NCBI GenBank assembly: GCA_029261355.1
Contig: JAJDBM010000024.1
Coordinates: 310,001-374,000 of the forward strand
Direction: 5' to 3'
DNA length: 64,000 nt
Source: Nitrospirales bacterium
GTDB lineage: Bacteria > Nitrospirota > Nitrospiria > Nitrospirales > UBA8639
A program made the position numbers and the translations under genes. Below the pieces are notes generated by a model, which saw only the letters and a program-made list of their open reading frames with translations, searched no databases and was not told where the DNA came from. This document shows, one piece after another, positions 40,350 through 49,813 of the stretch. Every line of letters starts with the position of its first letter. Position 1 is the first letter of the stretch.

Positions 40350-42083
40350 ATGGATTCCCCAAAAACCACATCCACTCCACTAACGACCCTCGACCGTGTT
40401 AAACGCTATCACCAAGAAACCAAGCATGACTTCAATGAGTATGCCCGCTCATTGGGTTATATGGATTGGGCGAATCAGCCTGACCCCTTTCGTCGATATG
40501 AAGGGGCACCGCTTATTCAGCTTCCTCTTCTACAGCCAGAAGATACACCTGTTTCTCCGCCCTACGAAGATCTTTTTCGCTTAGGGGCTATCCCATCCCA
40601 AGCAATCACCATCGAATCTTTGTCGCGCTTCTTTGAATATGCTCTTTCCCTCACGGCTTGGAAAGAATACGGTGACAATCGTTGGGCCTTGCGCAGCAAT
40701 CCCTCCAGCGGCAATCTTCACCCAACCGAAGGCTATCTGTTTCTAGGGAAGACCCCTGGCCTTTCACTTGCTTCAGGGCTCTACCACTATGCTCCCAAAG
40801 AACATGGGTTAGAACACCGCCGTGCAAGTTCTGAAAATGAAGCCAAGGAACTATTAGAGGGTTTCCCCGAGCAATCATTTTGGGTCGGCCTGAGTTCTAT
40901 TCATTGGCGGGAGGCATGGAAGTATGGCGAGCGCGCATTCCGGTATTGCCAGCATGACGTCGGTCATGCAATTGGCACGCTCCGAATTGCTGCTGCCACC
41001 TTAGGCTGGCACATGATGGTCTTAGAAGGCATGTCGGATGACTTGCTCTCGACGTTTCTTGGATTGGATCGAGCTGATGACTTTGTGCCGTCAGAAAAGG
41101 AATATCCGGAACTGGTTGCAGTCGTTTGGCCCAGACAAACCACACAGTCAAGAGACCTACCACTCATACTTCATCAACAAGCCGTGAAGAACCTTGCTCA
41201 AGGCACCTGGCAAGGCAAAGCCAATCGATTGAGTCGTGACAATCCTATTCCATGGGAAATTATTGATGATGTGGCGAAAGCTTCGTGGAAAACACAGCAG
41301 ACTCAGACTAGCATATCTTTTGCCCCCTCACCCTTATCATCTCCTCAAAAGGGCGAGGGAAAGTCTGACTCAACCCAATCATCAGCCGGTCAAATCATCC
41401 ATCAACGTCGCAGTGCCACTTCGTTTGATGGCCATACCAGCATTCCTGCTCAACGATTCTTTACGATGCTGAGCCGCCTCATGCCCCACGAAGACCTTCC
41501 CGTTGCTCAACGTCCAATGCCATGGGACAGCATGCCATGGCACCCAACGATTCACCTCGCGCTCTTTGTCCATCGAGTTGATGGCATTCAACCGGGTCTC
41601 TATGTCTTGATTCGAGATCGCTCGCAAGAAAAACTTGATGAGTTCAAAACGGCGATGCAGGAGCAATTTGCATGGACCAAACCTGAAGCTTGCCCCACAG
41701 ATCTTCCGTTGTATGTCTTAGAAGATGGCAATGCGCAGAAAATTGCCACACAAGTGAGCTGTTGGCAGGAAATTGCGGGAGACAGCGCCTTTTCCTTAGG
41801 CATGATTTCTGAGTTTGATCTCACATTGGAATCCAATGGCCCATGGGCCTACCGTCGACTCTTTTGGGAAACAGGTTTAATTGGACAAATTTTGTATCTC
41901 GAAGCTGAGGCCGCTGGAGTTCGAGCCACCGGCATCGGGTGTTTCTTTGATGATCGCGTGCATCGCGTGTTTGGGTTTTTCCCTCATACGACCTATCAAT
42001 CGCTCTATCACTTCACCGTCGGCGGCCCGGTCAACGATACTCGCCTGACGACTCTTCCCCCCTATGGTGAACACGCTTCTTAA
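40350..42083 (+). CDS. SagB/ThcOx-type protein with two nitroreductase domains
   Basis: A 577-residue cytoplasmic flavoprotein-like protein. The N-terminal nitroreductase domain (about 60-280) has RSNPSSGNLHPTEGYLFL, an FMN-binding signature of SagB-type oxidases. A second, degenerate domain (about 340-565) begins RRSATSFDGHTSI and ends with WETGLIGQILYLEAEAAGVR. SagB enzymes oxidise thiazolines and oxazolines in peptide natural products, but many relatives have no peptide partner. No YcaO or precursor gene is present here, so its reaction is unknown. Confidence 0.85.
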   Translation: MDSPKTTSTPLTTLDRVKRYHQETKHDFNEYARSLGYMDWANQPDPFRRYEGAPLIQLPLLQPEDTPVSPPYEDLFRLGAIPSQAITIESLSRFFEYALSLTAWKEYGDNRWALRSNPSSGNLHPTEGYLFLGKTPGLSLASGLYHYAPKEHGLEHRRASSENEAKELLEGFPEQSFWVGLSSIHWREAWKYGERAFRYCQHDVGHAIGTLRIAAATLGWHMMVLEGMSDDLLSTFLGLDRADDFVPSEKEYPELVAVVWPRQTTQSRDLPLILHQQAVKNLAQGTWQGKANRLSRDNPIPWEIIDDVAKASWKTQQTQTSISFAPSPLSSPQKGEGKSDSTQSSAGQIIHQRRSATSFDGHTSIPAQRFFTMLSRLMPHEDLPVAQRPMPWDSMPWHPTIHLALFVHRVDGIQPGLYVLIRDRSQEKLDEFKTAMQEQFAWTKPEACPTDLPLYVLEDGNAQKIATQVSCWQEIAGDSAFSLGMISEFDLTLESNGPWAYRRLFWETGLIGQILYLEAEAAGVRATGIGCFFDDRVHRVFGFFPHTTYQSLYHFTVGGPVNDTRLTTLPPYGEHAS

Positions 42084-42087
42084 TACT

Positions 42088-42663
42088 ATGCCTTTACCGC
42101 ATCGGAATCGGCTGCCACAATCATTTTATGATCGGCCCACGCTGAAGGTAGCCAGGGATATTTTAGGGAAGTACTTGCTGCGAGAATCTGAGGGAAGCAC
42201 AGTTGCGGCCAGAATTATCGATGTCGAGGCCTATGTCGGACCAGAAGATAAAGCCTGCCATGCGTCCAAAGGGCGCACAAAGCGAACGGAGGTCTTATTT
42301 GGGCAACCAGGATTCACTTATGTTTATTTAATCTACGGTATGCATAACCTCTTAAATTTCGTGACCGAACGCGTAGATTTCCCTGCCGCTATTCTGATTC
42401 GTGGAATTGAGATCCGTGAACGAGAAAGGGAACAACTGCCTGAGCCTATTCGTATTGACGGCCCTGGGCGTGTATGTAAACAGCTCAACATCGATCGCAC
42501 TCTCAATTGCATCGATGCCACCACGGAAGAAGCCATTTGGGTCGAAGATCGAGGTGAGTCCATTCGATCTCACCAGATCACCGCCCTTCCTCGAATTGGT
42601 GTGGACTATGCTGGGGAATGGGCGAAGAAACCATGGCGGTTCTGTCTGCGTTCTCTCACATAA
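42088..42663 (+). CDS. 3-methyladenine DNA glycosylase (AAG/Mpg family)
   Basis: A 191-residue base-excision repair enzyme for alkylated purines. It shows RLPQSFYDRPTLKVARDILG, the catalytic Glu region in IDVEAYVGPEDKACHASKG, VYLIYGMHNLLNFV and the C-terminal RIGVDYAGEWAKKPWRF. The in-frame ATG at 42064 would overlap the SagB-type gene by 20 bases; ATG 42088, four bases after that stop, fits coupled translation. Neither has a clear ribosome site. Length is normal. Confidence 0.93.
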   Translation: MPLPHRNRLPQSFYDRPTLKVARDILGKYLLRESEGSTVAARIIDVEAYVGPEDKACHASKGRTKRTEVLFGQPGFTYVYLIYGMHNLLNFVTERVDFPAAILIRGIEIREREREQLPEPIRIDGPGRVCKQLNIDRTLNCIDATTEEAIWVEDRGESIRSHQITALPRIGVDYAGEWAKKPWRFCLRSLT

Positions 42664-42924
42664 CAAAGACAGGCCAAAACTCCACGCTCACAATACAGAC
42701 ACCCATAGGTCGAACGACATCTTGAAGAACTCCTATGGAATAGGTTAGGGTATTTACCGAAAGTAGGGTCACCATGCACCTGCTCTCGTTCATTCTACAA
42801 GATTTCCGACCTTCTAACCTGTCCAGAAAGATTTTGGGGTTTGCAGTCTGTTTTTGTATTCTTTCAGGTAGAATGGTTTGGCTCAAATTTATTTCAGTTC
42901 TCGACAATACACAGGGAGGTTTCA

Positions 42925-43017
42925 ATGGGTAATCCACTCGATACGATAAGTGGAACAATCACAGCTGGATTCGTTTTAACAGTGGTGCTTTATGGTTTCG
43001 TGAAAATGCTGGTGTAA
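42925..43017 (+). CDS. 30-residue single-pass membrane peptide
   Basis: ATG 42925 is preceded by GGGAGG at an ideal distance. The peptide starts MGNPLDTISG and continues as one hydrophobic helix (TAGFVLTVVLYGFVKMLV). It lies 65 bases before a PuuD-type membrane protein gene and may be a small partner subunit of it. No homologue is known to me. Confidence 0.65.
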   Translation: MGNPLDTISGTITAGFVLTVVLYGFVKMLV

Positions 43018-43082
43018 AACCACAATAGATGATCAATTGCGACCACTATTCACTAGAAATTTAAAAAAAAGAGGCAATCAAT

Positions 43083-43562
43083 ATGGAAAGCTTATATGCG
43101 TGGGGACATTTCCTTGCGGGGATCACATGGATTGGGATCCTATATTACTTCAACTTTATACAAGTCCCGTTTTTGAAAGTCGTTAAACCCGAGACGAAAG
43201 CCGAAGCCTTTCAGCACCTCGTTCCAAACGCCTTATGGTGGTTCCGATGGAGTGCCTTGGCAACATGGGTCTTTGGCGCCATGCTCCTGATGAGTCAGCA
43301 TCGGTTGGGGAGCGCGTTCATGCTGCAAGGACAAGATGCGGTCATCGGGATGGGTGCCTGGCTCGGAACAATCATGCTCCTGAATGTGTGGGGTATTATT
43401 TGGCCGAATCAGAAAATTGTGTTGGGCATGAAAGACGCCCCAGCCGAGCAAAAACCCAAGTCTGCACGCATCGCACTCTTGGCATCTCGGACGAACACAA
43501 TGCTCTCAATTCCCATGTTATTTTTCATGGCCAACTCAGGACATGCGTCAGGGCTGTTTTAA
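43083..43562 (+). CDS. PuuD-type (urate hydroxylase N-terminal domain) membrane protein
   Basis: A 159-residue integral membrane protein with four hydrophobic segments. It starts AWGHFLAGITWIGILYYFNF, as in the membrane domain of PuuD, where the His and Trp residues are conserved. It has PNALWWFRWSALATW and ends RTNTMLSIPMLFFMA. PuuD proteins usually carry a C-terminal cytochrome c domain; none is here. No purine catabolism genes are in the window, so urate as substrate is doubtful. A strong palindromic terminator follows. Confidence 0.75.
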   Translation: MESLYAWGHFLAGITWIGILYYFNFIQVPFLKVVKPETKAEAFQHLVPNALWWFRWSALATWVFGAMLLMSQHRLGSAFMLQGQDAVIGMGAWLGTIMLLNVWGIIWPNQKIVLGMKDAPAEQKPKSARIALLASRTNTMLSIPMLFFMANSGHASGLF

Positions 43563-43593
43563 ACGTCTCGCTTTCTCGATTCGCTCTCAACTC

Positions 43594-43633
43594 AAAACAA
43601 GGGCCAGCATGATCATGCTGGCCCTTGTTTTTT
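43594..43633. terminator. Bidirectional rho-independent terminator
   Basis: A perfect 38-base palindrome (43594-43631), with GGGCCAGCATGA in its left arm, has T runs on both strands. It sits between the PuuD-type gene on the plus strand and the Cys-rich protein gene on the minus strand and can end transcripts from both. Confidence 0.93.
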
Positions 43634-43711
43634 GACAAAAATGGTCCAATACATGTTGGACATGGCAATCATGCATACGCGCAGAGTTGGTCATCTCACT
43701 CAGTATTCTCG

Positions 43712-44203
43712 TTAGCGAGAAAAGGATCGCCCACTGGGAGCTAAGGTCTTGGGTCCATTCAGATCCCACGCACATGAGCCATTACATACATTCCCGGGGT
43801 TCTTGGAACAGACGGCAACATCATCACTTGTCGAGATTGCACATTCTCCATTCCCATCCATACACTTACAGGTCACAGTCAGACCTCCTGCCCCATTTAT
43901 GGCACGCATGACTGAGACTTGATTCTTGGGCCCTTTCTTGAAGACATACCCGGGCTTCGTTTTGATTCTATTCCCCTGCACGACAAACCCTTTCACCTTC
44001 GAGGCAGCCCTGCCACGCAGCTTCATCCTCGGGACCGCCCGCTCTTGGAGTTCGCCGAAGTCAGGAGCTATCCCTTCCTCTGCCATTTCTTTAGCTGGCA
44101 TCTGATTCTCTTCTGCCCGTACCTGTCCCTGATCACTCACCAAAAATATAAAACCCAAACTGAGTAAAAACACAATGGTGGCCACCGTACTTTGATGTCT
44201 CAT
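43712..44203 (-). CDS. Secreted Cys-rich protein, function unknown
   Basis: A 163-residue protein with a signal peptide (STVATIVFLLSLGFIFLVS, cleavage near VRA). A Glu-rich and then basic middle follows. The C-terminal part holds six Cys in about 35 residues (CKC, GEC, VAVC, NVC, GSC), suggesting disulfides or metal binding in the periplasm. I do not know the family. Its ATG is preceded by AGGAGG. It ends near the shared terminator. Confidence 0.75.
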   Translation of the reverse strand: MRHQSTVATIVFLLSLGFIFLVSDQGQVRAEENQMPAKEMAEEGIAPDFGELQERAVPRMKLRGRAASKVKGFVVQGNRIKTKPGYVFKKGPKNQVSVMRAINGAGGLTVTCKCMDGNGECAISTSDDVAVCSKNPGNVCNGSCAWDLNGPKTLAPSGRSFSR

Positions 44204-44726
44204 GCCAATCCTCCTTTGTGAATACTATTAGACATTAATGAATCCACTCTTCCCCGAATAAACATTCATTGGGTCATGACTTAGCCGGGGGTTTTCCCCT
44301 TGGCTAAGTGCTAGCAACAATGTTCATGACACCTTCTGTTCGACAACAGACACAATCATAATCGAAAGGAAAACCAAAACACCTTCCACCCCTACAATTG
44401 CTTTGTCGTCACCATTACACTCATGGTTCATCTTTGACTGTCTATTGACAAGTACGTTCTTGAACGAACCCTCATTGTCTGACGTTCGAGGTGATGAGTC
44501 GGTAGGGAAAAATGAGACTCCATCATTTTCTATGGCGTCTATAAATAGTTTAACAATGCTCAGGTCTTACAACAGAATGTCGTTTATCGGTATTCGAGAG
44601 AGATAACGGCAAGTATGAGACGAGAATGGGAACTGCAAGCGAATGAAGGACCAAAACACTGACCATCGTACCCCGCCCCACTCCCCCATAGTGGGAGTGA
44701 GGGATTAGGCGAATGGAGTAACCAAT
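44204..44726. other. Intergenic region with hairpins
   Basis: 523 bases without a supported gene. CTTAGCC...GGCTAAG at 44280-44308 forms a hairpin with G and C runs inside. CACTCCC...GGGAGTG at 44679-44699 forms another near the end of the AsnC-type gene. The latter lacks a T run in either direction. Confidence 0.45.
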
Positions 44727-44963
44727 CTATTCTTGCACAACGATATGTGTATCGGTTTCTTCTACTCCGGGGATCGTATGGATCTTTGTCATGATGAGAT
44801 CGGACAATGATCGATCATCCGAGGCGTTGATGAGCCCAAAGATATCTGGCTGACCGAAACAGGCGTGAGCTTGCTCCACACCTGGCATGGCTTTCAATGT
44901 GGCAAGGACGTCCTGTGATTTCCCAGTTTTCACTTTCATCAGTATGTAGGCTTTGGTGGCCAT
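44727..44963 (-). CDS. Stand-alone Lrp/AsnC ligand-binding (RAM) domain protein
   Basis: A 78-residue protein consisting only of the AsnC-type alpha-beta sandwich that binds small ligands and makes oligomers. It shows AYILMKVKTGKSQDVLATLK, HACFGQPDIFGLINASD and GVEETDTHIVV. There is no DNA-binding part, so it may modulate a partner regulator or act as a metabolite sensor. AAGGAGGG precedes the ATG. Confidence 0.88.
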   Translation of the reverse strand: MATKAYILMKVKTGKSQDVLATLKAMPGVEQAHACFGQPDIFGLINASDDRSLSDLIMTKIHTIPGVEETDTHIVVQE

Positions 44964-45291
44964 AATGCCCTCCTTGGTTTGAACAGTCGAATTGACCTTA
45001 AGACTCTGACTCTATTCTTTGAACTGAGATACACGTTCCTACGAGTTGAAGAATATTCAATGCCTCTCCCTCCCACAACCCATCCTAACAAAGAAGGAGG
45101 ACCGCCAACTCTTTGCTCTTCTGTTGTATGCATACCGTGTTTGATAGAGTCTCTTTTACCATATTGAGAATATGTCCACCAAATCATGTCCACTCCTAGC
45201 AACAGGAGAGCTCTTCTCTTGCTAATCACACAATGGCCTATTAGGATTCGGAACCAGCGAGACTCAATTTGACTCTCTATTAAGGCAGATT
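44964..45291. other. Intergenic region between divergent genes
   Basis: 328 bases between the AsnC-type gene and the BtuF-like gene. No gene or convincing structure seen. Confidence 0.3.
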
Positions 45292-46218
45292 ATGAATAAT
45301 CGTATTGTCACATTAATTCCTAGTGCCACTGAAATAGTTTGTGCCTTGGGGTTCAAAGATCAACTTGTAGGACGGTCGCACGAATGCGACTTTCCTTCTT
45401 CCATCACCCATCTTCCCATTTGCACAGAACCCAAGTTCGATGTGAACGGGACCAGCCACGAAATCGATACGCGCGTCAAAGACCTGTTAGGAGATTCGCT
45501 TTCCGTCTACCGAGTGTTCTCAGAAACATTGAAAGCGTTACAACCCGATGTGATTGTGACTCAAACGCAATGTGACGTGTGCGCCGTCAATCTTCATGAT
45601 GTGGAACTGGCACTCGATAACTGGCTTGGCAAGAAACCCTCTCTTGTGTCACTTCAAACGACAGACCTGGCAGGTGTATGGAGTGACATTCGCACTGTGG
45701 CGAAAGCACTCGATCAAGAAGCTCAAGGAGAAAATGTCCTTAGCGCTCTTCTGGCACGGATACATACCATTGCTGATCAGGCGACAACACTTCCCAATCC
45801 ACCAAAGATTGCCTGCATTGAATGGATGGATCCACTCATGGCAGCAGGGAATTGGGTCCCAGAGCTTGTGCACATGGCTGGAGGGATCAATCTATTTGGA
45901 GAAGCAGGAAAACATGCACCTTGGCTCACATGGGACGCTCTTGAGGAAGCCGATCCCGACATCATTCTTATCCTTCCCTGTGGCTTTTCGATTCCACAGA
46001 TCCAAGAACACTTGCCAACACTCACATCCAATCCTGTGTGGAACCAGTTACGAGCAGTGAAATTGGGCCAAGTCTATGCCACAGATGGCAATCAGTACTT
46101 CAATCGTCCTGGCCCTCGACTCGTTGAGTCTCTGGAAATCATGGCCGAAATCTTTCATCCTCAGACCTTCACATTCAATCACCAAGACTCAGGCTGGACC
46201 TCTGCGTTACAGAGGTAA
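45292..46218 (+). CDS. BtuF-like (cobalamin/iron-siderophore type) substrate-binding protein
   Basis: A 308-residue protein of the periplasmic-binding fold used for vitamin B12 and siderophores. It has IVTLIPSATEIVCALGF, VIVTQTQCDVCAV, CIEWMDPLMAAGNWVPELV and IILILPCGFS. It starts directly with the first strand and lacks any signal peptide, so it may be cytoplasmic. No ABC permease or ATPase genes are beside it. An upstream start adding a signal was not found. Confidence 0.85.
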   Translation: MNNRIVTLIPSATEIVCALGFKDQLVGRSHECDFPSSITHLPICTEPKFDVNGTSHEIDTRVKDLLGDSLSVYRVFSETLKALQPDVIVTQTQCDVCAVNLHDVELALDNWLGKKPSLVSLQTTDLAGVWSDIRTVAKALDQEAQGENVLSALLARIHTIADQATTLPNPPKIACIEWMDPLMAAGNWVPELVHMAGGINLFGEAGKHAPWLTWDALEEADPDIILILPCGFSIPQIQEHLPTLTSNPVWNQLRAVKLGQVYATDGNQYFNRPGPRLVESLEIMAEIFHPQTFTFNHQDSGWTSALQR

Positions 46219-46461
46219 CAACGTCTCTCGTTGGTCGTGACTCGTATCTCGTGCAAGAACAACATGTCTCGGCCAAAGAGTCTTTGCTGCTTCCCTTCCC
46301 AATCCTAATTTTTGCAAACGACAATATACGAGCAACGAACAATGTGATTTCCTTTGCCGGTTCTCCCCAATCAGTGTATGATTCCTCTACTCCCCTTCTC
46401 ACAGGTCGATCAATCCATGTCATTACTCTCTAAAGAGCACACTATTCTTGAAAAGGGCACG

Positions 46462-49116
46462 ATGGAATTTCGGCCTTTCGGCATAGATGAACAGGGAGAG
46501 AAAATTCGTGATGTCACCGGCATTAAGGTCAGTGCCTATATCACTCATTTGGAAGAATCTGTTGGAGAAAAAGAAGGGCCAGAGGCTGGCAAGAAGGCTG
46601 AAGAAAAACTCTGCACCCTGTTAAATGAACGCATTCCTGATCCCACCTACCACGTCACTCCAGCTTTTCTTAAAAATATCTGGAATAGTTACTCTTACGA
46701 GTTTGTATGCTTTCTGACAGAGTTTTGCCTCTTGATTTCTCAGGACCCTCTTTTTCAGATTCAAGTTGGGAAAACCAAATATATTTCACCAATCATTCAA
46801 ACTCTCGGGCGTCCGTTCTCCATCTCACAAATCTACAAAATGTTTCCCCACTTTGGTCAAAAGTTTGCTCGCGGATCAATTCTGTTTGAGGTTGGAACCG
46901 TCACAGAAAAGTCTGCCGTTCTTCGAATGCGTTATACCGACCATGTGTATACACAGTTTGGACCCTATCGGTATCGATGCGCTGAACAAATTTGTGAGGT
47001 ATCGAAGACAGCACTGACCGTCGTCCCTGAACATATCCATCAATTGGGCTATGCGGCCGTCACTGATCTTCGATGTATTGCCAATGGCGATGAATGGTGT
47101 GAGTGGGAATTTCGATGGACTCCCCCGACACAATTGCCATTTGGATGGGCGCTTGGAGGCATTCTTACGGGTCTGCTCGCCTTCTTCTACCTCCAATGGC
47201 AATATCCAATGGTCTCATTCTGGGAATCGTTAGCCGTTGCGATGTTTCCACCTGTGGTGACGTGGTTTTGCACTCAAAGAAAGGAACAAGTCAATTCAGA
47301 ACAACGGGAAGCATTAATCACTGAACAACTCGATACCGTTGAAACACGGCACGAAGAACTTCGAGAAGCGTTCTTGGAGCAGGAACATGGGACCGTTGAA
47401 CTCCGAAGGAAAGTCATTCAACTCACCACCCTTCACCGAGCAGGACTCCTATTTAACGCCACCCTTGATCGCGAAACCTTAATTCAGAATGTGCTCGAAA
47501 CGATTATTCAGGAACTTAATTATGATCGAGCTATGCTGTCATTTTTTGATCCAGTTCGCCGTGTGATCCATGATGCCCGTGTGCTAGGTCTTCCTGAAGA
47601 CGTGGCAGAATTTGCCCGTGGACGAGAAATCCCCATCACCGACCCCACAACGATAGAAGGACAAGTGATGCTCAAAGGTGAGCCGGTGCTTCTTGAAAAT
47701 GTCCATGACCAGCAGGTCTGGACACGACTCCATAGCTTCAATCAAGAAATGGCCAATATTGCGAAAGCCACATCACTCATTGCTGTGCCGCTCAAGGTCA
47801 AAGATAAAATCCTTGGATCACTCATGGTCGATCGGGTTCAAGGGTCTTCCCTGACTCAAGACGATTTAGATGTCATGGTCACGGTGGCCACTCAGGTTGC
47901 CATCTCCCTGGATAATACCGATGCCTATCACCAAATTGAAGAATTGAACCTAGGGTTAGAACAGCGGGTTGAGGAACGAACCGCCGCTCTTCAACAAGCC
48001 TATGAGGAATTACAAGAACTTGATCGCCTGAAATCTCAATTCCTCGCCCATGTCTCCCATGAACTCCGCAGCCCCCTGACCAGCATCAAAGGATTTGCTG
48101 AAAATATTTTGGGTGGGGTGACTGGTGCCATTACGGAAAAACAGGAACGCTGCCTTCAGCGCATTCAAGTCAATAGCAACCGTTTAGCACGAATGATCTC
48201 AGATCTTCTCGATCGGGCTCGCTTAGAAGCTGGAAAGATGGATGTGTTGCTTGGTGAAGTCCCCATTGGCTTGCTCGCAAATGAATGCGTTGAAGAACTC
48301 ATGCCTCAAGCCACAGAGAAGCAACAATCCTTGCGGTTGGAATGTGAAGAGCTCAACCTCACCGTCCATGCCGATGCGGACAAAGTCAGTCAAATTCTCA
48401 TCAATCTCATCGTGAATGCGATTAAATACACTCCCCATGACGGTTCGATCTGGGTCAAACTTTTACGCCTGGATCCCACATACGCAAGACTCACGGTCAC
48501 TGATACCGGTGAAGGAATTTCTGAGAACGATCTACAAGATTTGTTTCAACCGTTTTTCCGTGTCAATCGTCAACACAAAACCCACGTTAAGGGATTAGGG
48601 TTGGGACTCTCGATTGTCAAACAACTCGTCGACCTCCAAAACGGAAGCATCTCAGTGGAAAGTACCCTAGGGAAGGGCACAAGCTTTCATGTCGATCTAC
48701 CCCTTGAACCAATGACCATGAAACGGACAACCCCTTCGGCTCATCGTGAAAAGCACATCCTGGTGGTAGATGATGATCTGGATATATTGGAATTCGTCAC
48801 TGATCGATTAGCCGGAGACGGATACAAGGTGCATTCCACTCACAATGGTCAGGAGGCGCTCAAGGCTCTCACAGAAAAACCCTATGATGGGGTACTCTTA
48901 GATATTGGGCTTCCAGATATAAATGGGGTACAAGTGCTCCAAGTAATTCGACGACAATACCCCGAACTCCCCGTGGTGATGGTCACGGCCTCCGAAGCCA
49001 AAGATCGTGCCGAAGCTGCCATGAAATATGGCGCGCATGCCTATCTCTTGAAACCGTTTGATGCGGTCCAATTTAAATATGTCACGACCCAATGGTTTGA
49101 GGGCAAACAAGCCTAA
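46462..49116 (+). CDS. Hybrid sensor histidine kinase with GAF domain and receiver
   Basis: An 884-residue signalling protein. The N-terminal sensory region (about 1-220) is unnamed and ends DLRCIANGDEWCEWEF, like a V4R or heme-NO type Cys-containing pocket. Two membrane helices lie at about 224-270, then a coiled coil, a GAF domain (340-490), a second coiled coil, HisKA with His533 in AHVSHELRSPLTS, an HATPase (NLIVNAIKYT, GLGLGLSIVKQ) and a receiver (VVDDD at 769-773, Asp814, Lys864). ATG 46462 has AAAGGG upstream; the frame is open to 46354. No output partner lies beside it. Confidence 0.9.
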   Translation: MEFRPFGIDEQGEKIRDVTGIKVSAYITHLEESVGEKEGPEAGKKAEEKLCTLLNERIPDPTYHVTPAFLKNIWNSYSYEFVCFLTEFCLLISQDPLFQIQVGKTKYISPIIQTLGRPFSISQIYKMFPHFGQKFARGSILFEVGTVTEKSAVLRMRYTDHVYTQFGPYRYRCAEQICEVSKTALTVVPEHIHQLGYAAVTDLRCIANGDEWCEWEFRWTPPTQLPFGWALGGILTGLLAFFYLQWQYPMVSFWESLAVAMFPPVVTWFCTQRKEQVNSEQREALITEQLDTVETRHEELREAFLEQEHGTVELRRKVIQLTTLHRAGLLFNATLDRETLIQNVLETIIQELNYDRAMLSFFDPVRRVIHDARVLGLPEDVAEFARGREIPITDPTTIEGQVMLKGEPVLLENVHDQQVWTRLHSFNQEMANIAKATSLIAVPLKVKDKILGSLMVDRVQGSSLTQDDLDVMVTVATQVAISLDNTDAYHQIEELNLGLEQRVEERTAALQQAYEELQELDRLKSQFLAHVSHELRSPLTSIKGFAENILGGVTGAITEKQERCLQRIQVNSNRLARMISDLLDRARLEAGKMDVLLGEVPIGLLANECVEELMPQATEKQQSLRLECEELNLTVHADADKVSQILINLIVNAIKYTPHDGSIWVKLLRLDPTYARLTVTDTGEGISENDLQDLFQPFFRVNRQHKTHVKGLGLGLSIVKQLVDLQNGSISVESTLGKGTSFHVDLPLEPMTMKRTTPSAHREKHILVVDDDLDILEFVTDRLAGDGYKVHSTHNGQEALKALTEKPYDGVLLDIGLPDINGVQVLQVIRRQYPELPVVMVTASEAKDRAEAAMKYGAHAYLLKPFDAVQFKYVTTQWFEGKQA

Positions 49117-49558
49117 CGACTCAGACTATCCCCCCTTGTTTTTACTCCCATCTACTTTGCAGGGGACTGTCTTTACTACCTCAGATTAATATTCAAGGAT
49201 TGTCGTAAAACCCTATCAGTCAGGCGAAAACGCTACTCTAAGTTTGACAGCAATCACGACCCAGTGATTTTTTTTGGTCAAAAGACACCTGCTTTGAGCG
49301 ATTGGATGGCTCTTTCATTGTCAAAAAGCTTTACGGCATTTACCTGCAAGCCAAGTCACACGACCAATGCCGTCCTGACCGTTCTCAAAAACTCTTTCCC
49401 CATCAAGGTTTTGTGATTTTCATGTATACTAATATTTCCCTAGCATATTTTTTGCTTGACTATTGAGTTGTTCTAAAAGTGGTCAATTTCAGCAAAATAA
49501 TGAGTGTTTTTTCACACACTGAAGAGAATACGAGACACTCTCAAAGGATAGGAAGTCG
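49117..49558. other. Intergenic region, 442 bases
   Basis: No supported gene. It is AT-rich towards 49440-49500. I saw no clear terminator after the hybrid kinase. Confidence 0.3.
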
Positions 49559-49813
49559 ATGCGTAAGCAAGAAAGTCATAAAGAAGAAGACTCACCCAAG
49601 TCACAACAAAAGGATCATCGCATGAAAGATTCTGACTCAGATTCAAAAATATCACTCTCTTGCTGGTGGTCTCGTGGACCCTCCGGACAAGTTCAAGAAT
49701 GGGAACCCAGACCAACGACGACTCAGCGCACCGTGCGATCTGAATCAGGCAATCGAGCTGCCTCAAAACGCTGGGGAACGAATTCTAAAAACAGTCAAAG
49801 GGCAAAAAGCTAA
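49559..49813 (+). CDS. Small hydrophilic protein (doubtful)
   Basis: An 84-residue frame from ATG 49559 with GGAAG upstream. It is very rich in Ser, Lys, Gln, Arg and Asp, with only one short hydrophobic patch (ISLSCWWSRG). It could be a real disordered protein or a chance frame. No neighbour supports it. Confidence 0.35.
   Translation: MRKQESHKEEDSPKSQQKDHRMKDSDSDSKISLSCWWSRGPSGQVQEWEPRPTTTQRTVRSESGNRAASKRWGTNSKNSQRAKS

Noticed and set aside
43235-43612. 125-codon frame overlapping the PuuD-type gene
   Set aside because: Out of frame with a clear four-helix membrane protein and ends inside the terminator.
44403-44606. 67-codon frame in the intergenic region
   Set aside because: No ribosome site or domain; composition looks random.
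49200-49300. Possible cyclic-di-GMP riboswitch between the hybrid kinase and 49559
   Set aside because: No recognisable receptor core or tetraloop pattern on reading; only loose similarity.
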